Positions 1 through 10,244 of a stretch of 64,000 bases of DNA are shown here, piece by piece; the stretch's first letter is position 1; each line of letters starts with the position of its first letter. The notes under the pieces were generated by a model, which was not told where the DNA came from, did not search any database, and saw only the letters and a program-made list of their open reading frames with translations. The position numbers were made by a program, and so were the translations under genes. The DNA is from Diphasiastrum complanatum (Eukaryota; Streptophyta; Lycopodiopsida; Lycopodiales; Lycopodiaceae): contig CM055112.1 of assembly GCA_029204225.1 (NCBI GenBank), positions 30,468,203 to 30,532,202 on the forward strand, written 5' to 3'.

Positions 1-560
1 AAAGACGATGACTTTACTAGATATACTTGGTTGTATCTACTTTCTTCAAAGGCTATGGTTTTTTATCACTTCCTAATCTTCAAAGCTTATGTTGAAAAAC
101 AGTTTTCTATAGAGAACAACCAAATACATTTCTGCTTTCCGTTATTCCATGAAATGGGTCCTAACCAGATGTGGACTTTCTGGTATCCACATCTCTAGCC
201 GAATCTGAATCTGAATAGGTGACTAATGTAAGTGCAACTTCTGTATTACCATTATAGCACAAAGCATAGTGCTTCGTAGCTTGAATGTACTTCAGTACTC
301 TTTGTAGAGCCTTCCAATGTTGTAGGCCTGGATTGGACATGTATTGTGATAGTGTGCTTACCACATATGCTAGATCAGGTCAAGTGCAAATCATAGAATA
401 ATTATAGACCCGATTATCGACTGATAAGGGTGTCTGCACATCTCTTTCTATTCTACTTCAGTTTGGGGGCACATTTCTGCTGGAAACTTGGATCCGTTCG
501 ATACAATTCCGACGTGAGGGCTCAAATGGAGTCTATCCTTGTAGTGTAGCTACTGCTACA
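1..560 (-). mobile_element. Ty1/copia fossil, 3' pol end
   Basis: Minus-strand reading gives the copia reverse transcriptase to RNase H junction: the stretch at 161-364 has the LSQYMSNPG and HWKALQRVLKYIQ words and a YSDSDSARD-like start of RNase H ending in a KSTSG motif. These are typical of Ty1/copia polyproteins. The copy is broken, with several disruptions, and continues past the left edge of the window. No LTR is visible here. Probably old. Confidence 0.75.
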
Positions 561-2178
561 TACTATGATCAATCATCCTTCGAACTTTAGACTGACACTA
601 TAGATCTGATTTTTAATTTATGAATAGCAATCAATAACTGAGAAAGAGCGGAAGTAATATCTATTGTAAGTAAGCATCATAATCATTCACAGATTGCACA
701 CGATGGGCAGAATGCTGCAACTTATCTTCAGTAGGCAATTATATATTTTGCATTATTGTATTGTGACAAATATCCTTTGCAATAAGTATGTATTTTGTCC
801 CCCCCCCCTCTCCCCCCCCCCCCCCCCAAAAGTATGACTTTCACATGAGAATGTCGTCTATGTGACCAGATTGCATTGTATTTGAAATTTGTCTCAAACA
901 ACGATCAACATATAACAATCTCTTTCTTACAAGAGAGATCTTTTGTAGATGTTCATATGCTTGCATTAGTTGAATGCAATCTTTTGTGAAGCAGTTAAGG
1001 GGACTTGGAAGAAAGAATTTAATATATAAAGGCTTTGTTGGATTGAGTCTTTTTCTATGCATACATTTAAAAACAAAAATACGTGTTTCTACTCATGAAT
1101 CATCTTTCACATCTAATATAATGGTATTATAAATCATAAATAGTATCTATTTGGTTATTCAATATATCATGTATTAAAAAGTAAAGTGATGCATAACCAC
1201 TTTTAACATCCAATGTATGAGCAAAATTCGATGTAACCCCTACTAGCTTAAGCCAACATTTGTGGTCATTAAAGCTCTCATAGGTTAAATTGGTTCCATA
1301 CTTGAAATTGTACTCATGACTTGATATTTTGTTTATATTACTCTAAGGAAGCATCACAAAGCACAAAAGGGCTAGGTGACCATCCCAATGCTCTTCTTGA
1401 ATCAATTAAAGAGACCCTATAACATAATTCCATCTACTCGTCGTTTTTTCAAAATTTTGCAAAATTGCTTGTCAAGTACTAAGATGAAGTGAAATATATG
1501 CCCCTTAAAAAACAAAGACGACATCCAATTCTTGGGAGATTTAGATGCTCCAACCTACTTATCCATGCTTGGGTATTCCTTGTGTATTATTAGAAAACCT
1601 TATGAGATTCTTGAACACAGAATCTTTTGAAACGAGAAATGGCGTAGGACCCATTTTTTTTTAAGCCCTTACGATTTCTTAGAATTCACGTAAATTTTGA
1701 ATCCTCAACTCAAAAATGAATTGGTTATTTTGTAAGATGCTACATTTTGCAAATATTTAAAATCTAGACGGAGTTATGCAAAATATTTTTAAAATTTTAC
1801 ATTCAAATTGCTCAAGAAAAAATATAGTAATTGTGTTCAATTTGTTAGTATGAAAAATAATTGTTTGATTAAGTGATTATAAAAGTTTTAAAAATATTTT
1901 TTGTTTACGAAAGTCAACAAAAAAGCATTTTTATATAATTTTGATAACTTGTTTACGATTTAATATTTGTATTTTAATAGTCAAGTAAATACTACAGATG
2001 TAAAATTTAAAATAATATGCTTATCTAACAAATAAAATTTAACAATAAACTCATTTAACAAAATGATATTTAAAACTTTTTAAAAAAACAAACATTTATT
2101 ACATAAATACAATCATCTTTCAAATAAAAGAGACATCTCCATAATAAAATTTTGTTGAATATTTTTACAAAAATGTAG
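561..2178. other. AT-rich intergenic, no gene seen
   Basis: This is AT-rich sequence with only short, unconvincing open frames. It holds a C-rich run near 799-827. I see no coding signature, RNA gene or terminal repeat in it. Confidence 0.5.
799..827 (+). repeat. Poly-C tract (C-rich run)
   Basis: An almost uninterrupted run of C with two T interruptions. It could form G-quadruplex on the complementary strand, and its exact length is prone to assembly error. Confidence 0.9.
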
Positions 2179-3215
2179 TCAAGAATTCTCAATCAGATCA
2201 TTTGGATCTTGAGTAGCAACTCTTCCAACACTTGTATCTATTGGAGTTGTTGTCATGTCTCGAGTAACAACATCTACTATAACTACAGTATAACTCTGCT
2301 CAACTACGTCAGCCAAATCTCCTTCATCACCAATAACACCACTGGCAGGTGGCTTACCTAATATAGCAATACCATCTTTAGAGGGGCCCAACTTACCCAC
2401 CTCTTGAAACTCATTGGGCAAAACGGAGATACTAGCTAACCTCATCTTAATAAAACTTGTCAAATCTCATCTAATTCTACAATCGCATCAAGCCTGCTCT
2501 TTTAAATAGTACATGCACTAAATAAAATCTAGTCCGCAAAATGAGAAAACATTTCAATTTATTTATTTATAAGTTATTGTGGCTTTTCATATGAACAAGC
2601 CATAGAACCAGTCATTGGAATTTTTAGTTTCATGATCACTGCGAAAAAATCAAAATGATTTCCAAAATCTATGTTCCTTGTAATGTTGTAGTGCAACATC
2701 GATCTGTTTCCATCAAAAGAGAAGTAACCGATGGTGAGATACGCGATTTCATTGCAATGATGTGCATCACCAGAATTCCGCACATTGGCTTGTACCTACA
2801 AATATTCAAGGCCAAATTGAATAGTAAAAAAATAAAATAACAAAAATTATTTCAAATATAAAAATTACTTGTAAATGTGTTTAGTTAAAATTAGTACTTA
2901 TCAAATGGCATTCTCAATCCTCGCATTGCAGATCTCTAGTAGGATCTTGTGGACACCTACTTGTTGCCAACTGGAGTGAAATGTCACTATCCTCAAAAGT
3001 GGAGCTGTAGCGATCTCCAGAAAACCAACAGCAACTTCTTTGACTTTGTGTATTTAAACGAGTCATCATCATTCAATGAGCCCACGAGCTTGAACCCATA
3101 AGGAATATTGGTGATGTAGAGGGTGTAAGGTCTTCTCTTTACAAACTAAGAGATTTTTCTCGCATCACCTTGTTGAATTAAGACAGTATCAATTAATTTT
3201 GGACTTTGGCACAAT
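2179..3215 (-). pseudogene. Broken coding tract, possibly methyltransferase-like, transposon-type
   Basis: Three minus-strand coding-like segments follow one another. The first (about 3200-2890) contains a TNIPYGF word and, in a different frame, a segment with TFHSSWQQVG. The second (2783-2574) reads AYLTIGYFSFDGNR and NHFDFFAVIMKLKIP. The third (2463-2179) is an acidic tail. The order loosely recalls adenine methyltransferase-like proteins of plant mobile elements, in which a D/N-x-P-Y-G motif precedes a beta-strand pair. That assignment is weak inference and the frames do not join. It lies directly beside the 3.26 kb minisatellite on the same strand as the unknown tracts at 5.7-8.1 kb, so all could be remnants of one long gene. 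I do not recognise a family with confidence. Confidence 0.3.
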
Positions 3216-3260
3216 TTATTTTCAAATATGGACAAGAGAATTTCAAGATGTTAATTAATC

Positions 3261-4232
3261 ATCTACGACCTCTGCGGTCTCTCTATGATCCTCTGCGACC
3301 TCTGTGGTCATCTGCGGTCCTCTACGACTACGACCTTGTGGTTCTCTGCGGTCCCTAATGTGGTCCCTCTATGGTCCTCCCACCGTGGCGGGAGGTCCTA
3401 AGTTCTGCGGTCCTCTACAGTCTCTAATGTGGTCTCTGCGATCCCTCTCCGGTCCTCTACGGTTCTCTGCGACCTCTGTGATCTCTGCGGTCCTCTGCGG
3501 TCCCTAATGCGGTCCCTCTATGGTCCTTTGCAACCTCTGTGATCGAAACACAACCTCTGCGGTCCTCTGCGACCTCTGCGGTCATTTGTGACCTCTGCGG
3601 TCATATACGGTTCTCTGCGATCATCTACGACCTCTACGACCCTCTACTGTCTCTACGGTCCTCTACGGTCCATAGTGCGGTTCGTCTGTGGTCGTCTACG
3701 GTCCGTAGTGCGGTTCGTCTGTGGTCGTCTGTGGTTCGTCGCCGCGACGGGAGGTTCTAAGGCCATCTGCGACCTCTACGGTTATATACGGTTCTCTGTA
3801 GTCCTCTACGACCCTCTGCGGTCTCTACGGTCCTCTACGGTCCATAGTGCGATCTGTATGTGGTCGTCTACGGTCCTCGCACCACGGCGGGAGGTTCTGA
3901 GGCCATCTGTGACCTCTGCGGTCATATACGGTTCTCTGTGATCATCTATGACCTCTGCGACCCTCTGTGGTCTGTAGTGCGGTCTGTCTGTGGTCGTCTG
4001 CGGTCCTCACACCACGGTGGGAGGTTCTGAGGCCATCTGCGACCTGTGCGGTCATCTACGGTCCTCTACAGTCATCTATGGTCCTTTGCGATCCTCTGCG
4101 GTCATCTGCGACCTCTGCGGTCCCTAATGCGCTCCGTCTGTGATCGTCTGCGGTCCTCCCGCCGCGACGGGAGGTTTTGAGGCCATCTGCGACCTCTGCG
4201 ATCATATACGGTTTTCTACGGTCATCTACGAT
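3261..4232. repeat. Minisatellite of CTCTGCGGTC-type units with embedded hairpin
   Basis: About 970 bp is made almost only of 9-12 bp variants of CTCTGCGGTC, CTCTACGGTC, ATCTGCGACC and CCTAATGCGGTC. A longer period is superimposed: units containing a GGTCCTCCCGCCG..GGGAGGTT hairpin recur at about 3376, 3740, 3880, 4010 and 4160. This gives a higher-order repeat of roughly 130-150 bp in its distal part. The block ends sharply against AT-rich sequence on both sides. Open frames across it (rich in SAVIYGSLRSS-like residues) are products of the repeat, not genes. Confidence 0.92.
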
Positions 4233-4679
4233 TTGTGTTTTAAATAATTAACAATATATTTGTATTGACACTTAATATTTAGCTTTTAAAGACTAGTCCA
4301 CGATAATCCATTGATACAATATCATATTGATCAGTATTATTAGATTTTGAAACTCATAAGCCAACATCACGATTGTTGTAAGTGCTTGACAATGAAAGAG
4401 TTTTGACATCTATGATTTGATTTGTATCGTAAGATTAAGTGACTTGAGCCAAAACCAAGCATAAATGACATTGTTGGAGGTCTTCAATCACCTACATTTC
4501 ATTTCCATATTTTTAAGCCACAAAACAAAAGTTTGTATGTAAAGAAAAAACTCAACAAAACTACAATGCATAATTCTCAAAAAAATACAGTTTAACCTCT
4601 CTATTCTAATGCATGATTTGTCAAAATTATAATAAGGTAAAAATTTCAACTAGTCATTTTGTTGTGTTATTGATATAGT
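4233..4679. other. AT-rich spacer next to the LRR remnant
   Basis: No coding or repeat structure is seen apart from ordinary AT-rich sequence. It separates the large minisatellite from the LRR-like remnant. Confidence 0.4.
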
Positions 4680-5245
4680 CAAATGTTTAACAATTCCATT
4701 GATCTACTACCTGTCAATTGGTTGTTGTCTAGTTGCAAATTCCAAACAAATGTGCAATTCAACAAAGAAGAAGGGATTTGGGTCAAATCTTGCTTTGTGC
4801 CTATATTCAAAGACAATAACTAGCTCATCATTCCCAATTCGATTGGTATGTTACCTGTACATCAAACAATTTTGAATAGATCTATGAGTTACATATAAAT
4901 TTATGGAGGTTGAGGCCAAACCTTCTTAAAGTGATATTTATGGAACCTAAGTTTCGATAAAAATTAGTAACCATTTTGTCTCTTTGAATCATAGCAAAAA
5001 AAAGGAAGTGCAACAACCGAGCATAGAACATATGTTGCATTGGCCAACTTGGATCCAAGGAGTTTGCTTTTCTAAGAATTGTATTAGATTTATTTGGCTT
5101 ATAAGCTAGTTGTAATGAACTCAAACAATGATGCACAATTCAAGAAGAGGAGATTAGATCTTACCTGTCAAGTTATTTCCATGCAAATCGACATAATTTA
5201 GATGTTTTAAGATTCCAAATCCAATGGGTATGCTACCTGCTCAAA
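4680..5245 (-). pseudogene. LRR receptor-like gene remnant
   Basis: Minus-strand translation gives leucine-rich-repeat words of the plant extracellular type. One at about 5245-5160 reads IPIGFGILKHLNYVDLHGNN followed by LTGKI. Another at about 4860-4690 reads IPSSLLNC then LQLDNNQLTG. The L-x-x-L-x-L-x-x-N-x-L-x-G pattern is that of LRR receptor kinases. Between the two segments the frame is open (5136-4882) but the LRR pattern is poor. Stops occur inside the repeats and no signal peptide, transmembrane helix or kinase domain is present, so this is a broken fragment of a larger gene. Confidence 0.55.
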
Positions 5246-5493
5246 CATCATGTGCATGTGGTATTACAATATTAGATGTATGTTCTAAGATCAAAATCAA
5301 TCTAGTTTCTTTAAGGTATTAAATTATGCATGTTTCAATAGCTACTGAATGACTAAACTAGACTGTAAGAGCCCTAGAAGTATGAAGAACAACTTTATAA
5401 TATTCGTAAATGAGATGTTGTGAAGTAGATTTGGGATGGGAGGTTGGCAATCCACACCCAAAAGCAACAACAAATGATCAAATCAAACAACAA

Positions 5494-5706
5494 TCTGTGA
5501 CCTAAGCGGTCTCTGCGCCCTCTGCGGTCATCTGCGACCTCTGTGGTCATCTACGGTCATCTGCAACTTCTGCGATCTCTGCGGTCATCTATGGTCATCT
5601 ACGGTCATCTGTGACCTCTACGGTCTCTACGGTCATCTGCGACCTCTGCGGTCCCTAGTGCACTCCGTCTGTGGTCCTCTGCGGTCCTCCCGCCGCGGCA
5701 GGAGGT
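5494..5706. repeat. Second block of the CTCTGCGGTC minisatellite
   Basis: About 210 bp of the same units as the 3.26-4.23 kb block (CTCTGCGGTCAT, ATCTGCGACC, GTCCCTAGTGC). It ends in the same CCTCCCGCCGCGG hairpin. The hairpin end abuts an open frame on the minus strand, which reads through into the repeat and gains an artificial PPAAAGGPQRTT tail. Confidence 0.9.
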
Positions 5707-6179
5707 TCAATAATGCTGCTAACACGTCGCCAATGCTTTGCTTTCTTTTTGTGATCTGGCTTACATGACACAAAATGTTTTGCCGATTTTCCACTATCTC
5801 CAAAACACAACCTTAACAGTTTAAATTTGCTTTGCACGCACTCCCTGACATCATTCGTGGACTCAGCATTGTAAAGAACAAATAAGACAGGTTGCAAGTT
5901 CGGAACAATTATATTATTCTCTTTCAATGGAGTTGCCAGCTCGTAGTAACCCTCAAAGACAGAACAACGTACATCATGCATTTCTTTGATGCTTGATTTG
6001 ATACCCTCTTTCCTGTTGTGATCCAAAAAGAGAACAATTACACAGACTTTGTGTTGTGGCGTGAGAGTTATCAAACAATGTCGAACCATTGACACAATGT
6101 AATTGAAGTCTAAAGACTCCAAGTTGTCAAATATATACAATGTGGGACGCTCCCACAGCGATGAATGAAGTGTCATAAA
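5655..6179 (-). CDS. Unrecognised open tract, probably mobile-element-derived
   Basis: A 173-residue open frame without recognised family. It contains a hydrophobic beta-like segment (RPTLYIFDNLESLDFNYIVS, then HKVCVIVLFLDHN) and a segment YYELATPLKENN followed by PVLFVLYNAES. A basic tail (KPDHKKKAKHWRR) follows before the frame enters the minisatellite. The alternating strand/helix character would suit a Rossmann-like or nucleotide-binding fold, but no catalytic motif is convincing. The 5' end is open and a true start is not visible. It lies on the same strand as the tracts at 6.5-8.1 kb and may be a later exon of the same gene. Confidence 0.35.
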   Translation of the reverse strand, partial: FMTLHSSLWERPTLYIFDNLESLDFNYIVSMVRHCLITLTPQHKVCVIVLFLDHNRKEGIKSSIKEMHDVRCSVFEGYYELATPLKENNIIVPNLQPVLFVLYNAESTNDVRECVQSKFKLLRLCFGDSGKSAKHFVSCKPDHKKKAKHWRRVSSIIEPPAAAGGPQRTTDGVH

Positions 6180-6338
6180 ACTTGATTCTTCAGCTCCACA
6201 ACAGACGGCCTCCTCATTTTTTGAGGTTTTTACTTTGCAGAAGAACCTCCATTCGGTGCTACTAGAGGTCCGATTTTCGTGCTCAGTATTGTGGACGACC
6301 TATACGCATTTTTGATCACTGCCAACAATGAAGCGCTC

Positions 6339-6408
6339 TTGATCGCAATAATGCTTCTTGGTTTCCAAGGGGAGGCTCGAACCTGGGACCAAATTGATCG
6401 CAATAATG
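6339..6408 (-). mobile_element. 5'-truncated SINE fragment with 15-bp target duplication
   Basis: A 40-bp insert at 6354-6393 is the reverse complement of the 3' part of the SINE family seen at 49 kb (B-box-like AGGTTCGAGCC, then CCCTTGGAAACCAAGAAG). It is flanked by perfect copies of TTGATCGCAATAATG at 6339-6353 and 6394-6408. In SINE orientation the duplication starts CATT, as at the other copies. This fits 5'-truncated LINE-driven integration. Confidence 0.7.
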
Positions 6409-6521
6409 AAGAAGCGTGGGCTGGAATTCCCTGACACAACGGCCAGCAAACGAATGCGTGCACTGCCTCTTCATCTTCATCTCCATCTACTACCTGAAGA
6501 GGCTGGAGACAGCAAAGTTCC

Positions 6522-8083
6522 TTAGATCAGAGCTTCGGGGAAGATCAGAACGATTGTCGGATATTTTTGTTTAATATTTTCTGCAGCTGCTCTCAAGGGC
6601 TTAGGTATAACACCAATCAATTTTGAAGCTGTACCTTTGCCTTTTTCATAGTGTGCTCTAACCCAATTCTGACAAAAAGTCGGGTCGATGATTTTTGAGG
6701 GTTGTTTTATGCTCTCTTTATTGTAGTCCACATCTGAAGGCAAGTCTTCTTCTATAGTAAGCAAATACTGTACAACACTTAGTGCAGCCATCTCACAAAC
6801 CATAAGAAGAACTCTGTCATCAATGTGTTTTTCTCTATTTTTTCTTCCAAAATACAATTCTCCAATCACAAGCTTTTTAGGATACGATCGCACATGGCGT
6901 CCGGCATATACCTCAAACATCTGAACAACCGAATAGATATCGGTTTGTTTTTTGTCTTCCTTGATCCCAATGCAGGTTCGTCATAGCAAATTTGATCATT
7001 TACATACAATTTCATGACTTGCATATAATTATTGAATGTTTCGTCTGAACGAAGGACTATTATTGTGTACTCCTCAAATTTGTCATACAAAGATGTAATT
7101 GTGTGTTGTCCTGACAAAGATCCAACATTACTACTGCCAAGGACACCGCGCAAACCGAGATAAAATGCTCTCATCTGTTTCAATTGCTCAAGATTTAGCT
7201 TCACTCCTTTAACAAAGCGTGGTCGACTCAATGATATCTATACATCTCATGCATGCTCCATGATTTCTGGCAGACTGCTCTTTTTTCTTTTCTCTTCCGT
7301 TTCATGATTGAGTCTATCCGATTCAAGAATATAACAAGGTGCATTCTTAAATATACATATCTTGGCATGCACAAACCTAAAAGTGGCATCAAGTATCCAA
7401 GGATGTGTCCTATTTTGATTTAATGCAACCTTTGCCAATTTATTACATGCATAACAAAAATGTTGCCCATCGATAGGCTCAAAAATACAATAAGACAAAA
7501 AGCGATTTTTACACAATCCATCCAATCTGGATCCAGGATTGAGATCCACCTCCTTTGGGTAAGTGTCTGTGTAGACCTGCTCATTCTCTTCTCTGTCAAC
7601 ACGCATGAATTCGGAATACATATTTTCAAACATAATGGGGCCTTCAAAAATAATTTCTTCCTCATCACCTTTCTTGAATGAGATTGGCCTTAAAGTGACG
7701 TTGCTTGATGCGGGTGGTGGACTATTGGGCTTGCTCAAATCAGCAAACAACTTCTCAACAAACGAGTGATCCAAAGCTCGTTGGTTCGTGAAAAGTGAGG
7801 CATGCTGGATATTTTTGCTTTCTATACGATACATTGTATTTTTATCCCATATGTACCCGATGTCATCAATTACAAAATTATCTAGATTGACATTTGCATC
7901 ACCCTCAAAATTAGGGATTTGCTCTGCCTCAACCGTACGCCCTTCATTGTCTGATACATTGCAATAAGAGCTGGATTGCATTCCCGATCGATGTGAAGAT
8001 GGGGAACTCAGAACCTCCCACCGCATCGGGAAGTTATCGAAACTTTCTTTACATGCTACGAATGCTAGGCATGTATCGTTCAA
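6522..8083 (-). pseudogene. Unrecognised multi-part coding tract, minus strand
   Basis: Three consecutive minus-strand open segments (8083-7247, 7231-6866 and 6920-6522) look coding but lie in different frames with stops between. The first is about 278 residues with an acidic N-terminal half and a Cys/His-bearing word CIFEPIDGQHFCYACNKLAK followed by WILDATFRFVHA. The second holds RPRFVKGVKLNLEQLKQMRA and the third YAGRHVRSYPKKLVIGELYF. I do not recognise the family. Compositional similarity and the neighbouring transposase-like tract suggest a transposon-encoded accessory protein. Introns could explain some breaks, but no clear donor/acceptor set was found. Confidence 0.4.
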
Positions 8084-8224
8084 CGAGACAATGAATGAGT
8101 ATTACACTTATTATGATCGCAATTACAACAGATCATCAACACGTCATATGCAATGTACGACTACCTTCAATCACGACAAGAGAATATCAACAGAAACAAC
8201 ATATAATTCTGATTTTCTCACTGC

Positions 8225-8701
8225 GTGGAAGATGTCAATCATAATAATAGTTCAAACTTCAAACGGATTAGGTATAGTTCAGATGTTCTCACCGATGTGG
8301 ATGATATCAATGCTCATGATGTCATTGATAGCAATGCTACAAGACCAGCTCTGTACAACTTTGATGTTTTGACAGGCGTGGACGATGTAATTGGTTATGA
8401 TTTGACATGATCGACATACAACTCAGACATCCTAATTGGGATAGACAATGTGGTTAACAATAATGTATCTCAAGCGAATGCTATCACCGACAGTCACGGT
8501 CATAGACTTTCTCAAATGACAAGACAATCCAAGAAGACAACAGGTGCATCCTCTGCAACATTGCTTTCTACTACTTCTAGACAACATGATTCAGATTTTT
8601 CTATGTTTGATTTTGATGAAAACGACGAGATAGGTAATTGGAATGAAATGTTAAAAATAATCTGTATCAAGAGCTGGTCAATCACACGAGAACAGTTTTG
8701 A
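8225..8701 (+). CDS. Asn/Asp/Ser-rich N-terminal tract of the transposase-like gene
   Basis: The plus-strand open stretches are rich in Asn, Asp, Ser and Thr. They carry two imperfect repeats of a phrase like YNFDVLTGVDDVIGYD (8285-8410) and then a KKTTGASSATLLSTTSRQHD linker. Such acidic, low-complexity sequence often precedes the structured part of transposase-like proteins. The stretch is not one clean frame (a stop at about 8410 separates the parts). It begins only a few bases from the start of the minus-strand tract at 8083, so the two are divergent. The boundaries are not defined by any clear start signal. Confidence 0.35.
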
Positions 8702-8896
8702 GAGTCGAATGCAACATGATCTAAGTTTCGAATCTTTTGGAGCTTCTCGAACAGCAACAGAAAGCGTGTGCTTGCATTTGTCACTCTAAAGAAGGCAGAT
8801 TCTGTTTTATCGCCTGAACATATAAAAGAGACTTTGATGTAGTCTTGTTGTAAAAATTTATGTATACGCAAAATCACTTACAAAGAATGTGAAGAC

Positions 8897-9634
8897 TTGA
8901 GACTAAGTGTATGGAGAAAGCCAGGATCGGATAGACATAATTACCTTTTACAAATGTTTGGGTGTTTTTTGAAGGCACGAGATAATTTGAACATTGCATG
9001 CAATATGTGGGAAGAACCCTGTTTAAGACTTAAACCTGTAGTTTCAGGTAAAGCCATATGTTCAAAGGCATTTCAAGATCTATTGGGAGTTTCCCATGGA
9101 TTGTTTGGGCTGATAATCATAGAGGCATGCAACAATATTGTCTATAAATTTCATGGGAACATAGGTACATTAAAATAGTGCACACATTCAAGACGGGGAC
9201 TTGCTATTATGCATGGAATCTTAGAAAAGCATGCTCTACCCCAACCACATCTTCAACATAAATCAAAAGATGGAGAAGTTCATTGTGAACATCATCTTCC
9301 TCTTGGCATGTCTAAAGGTAATGTCTTCAATTCCATCAACAAAGAACTTCAAGAAACTAGCATGTCCACAATCTCCAGAAATACATTGTATCGGTTGTGG
9401 AGACATGAGTTTCGATATGTCAAGACTCCAATAAAACAAAGAATGTCCAAATGCAAGATTTGTGATGAGCTAAAAAATGCGATCGAAACTTCTACTGATA
9501 TTAAGGTGCGAGATCGCCATATTGCAACGAGAAATCGGCACTTATTGCATGTTTTTGACTCGAGAAAGCTATACACATATTGGAAAGAAGAATCAAGATC
9601 ACATTCAAAGCAATATGCACATACTTTTCAATAA
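8897..9634 (+). pseudogene. Transposase-like gene with CxxC motif, interrupted
   Basis: Two plus-strand segments resemble a family of transposase/integrase-like proteins common in cnidarians, insects and non-seed plants. The first (8897-9178) has GKAICSKAFQDLLGVSHG, matching the phrase of type C-x3-F-x3-L-x-I/V found near the N-terminus of that family. The second (9209-9634) has EVHCEHHLPLG, then ISRNTLYRLWRHEF, then PIKQRMSKCKICDELKN, which is the R-x-x-KC-x2-C zinc-ribbon-like motif preceding the catalytic core, and ends around YWKEESRSH. The DDE/D core expected downstream is absent, because the sequence after 9634 is AT-rich and non-coding. A stop at about 9176 separates the two parts. I assign it by motif memory, not by search. 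Confidence 0.45.
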
Positions 9635-10085
9635 AAAAATTATTTTACAATTTCGGTTACTGAATCCATGTGTCTTAATTGTAGTTTTGTGTTTCTTTTT
9701 GTGTTTTCTAACTATGCAAATTTAAAATGATCGTGATGCTCTTACGAGATGATGTTTATTCTGATAGTGCATAGTCTATTAGCTGAATGTGGATGCTAGA
9801 CTTATGAGAATTTGGATGATGTTGCAACATATTGATTGTTACATTAACATCTCAAATTAGTTTCTTTCTCTCATTTCATGAACCTTAAAGTCTACGCAAC
9901 TAATTTGAAGATTCCAATGTTATATGTCTCTTGAGATGTCATAATTGTAGGTAGTGAATGTAATTTTTATAAGGGATACACTAAATTTATATATAAGAAT
10001 ATAAAATTAGAATTGAAATATTAAAACGAGTGTATTTAAATATGTGGTCAATGTGGAACCAAATTTCATTTCCATGTTCTATCCC

Positions 10086-10087
<2 letters not shown>

Positions 10088-10179
<92 letters not shown>
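10088..10179 (+). repeat. (GA)n microsatellite, about 46 units
   Basis: An uninterrupted GA/AG dinucleotide tract. The open frames through it on both strands (Arg-Glu or Ser-Leu repeats) are artefacts. Confidence 0.98.
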
Positions 10180-10181
<2 letters not shown>

Positions 10182-10244
10182 CTTAAAAAAAAAGTCCAAT
10201 TGTTTTGCCAAAGTCCAAAATTGATTGATACTGTGTTAATTGTG

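Noticed and set aside
3304-3941. Overlapping plus-strand open frames of 67-117 codons in the minisatellite
   Set aside because: They are translations of the decamer repeat (Leu/Arg/Ser-rich) with no independent coding signal.
3261-5706. CRISPR array
   Set aside because: Repeats are contiguous short units without unique spacers. The genome is eukaryotic.
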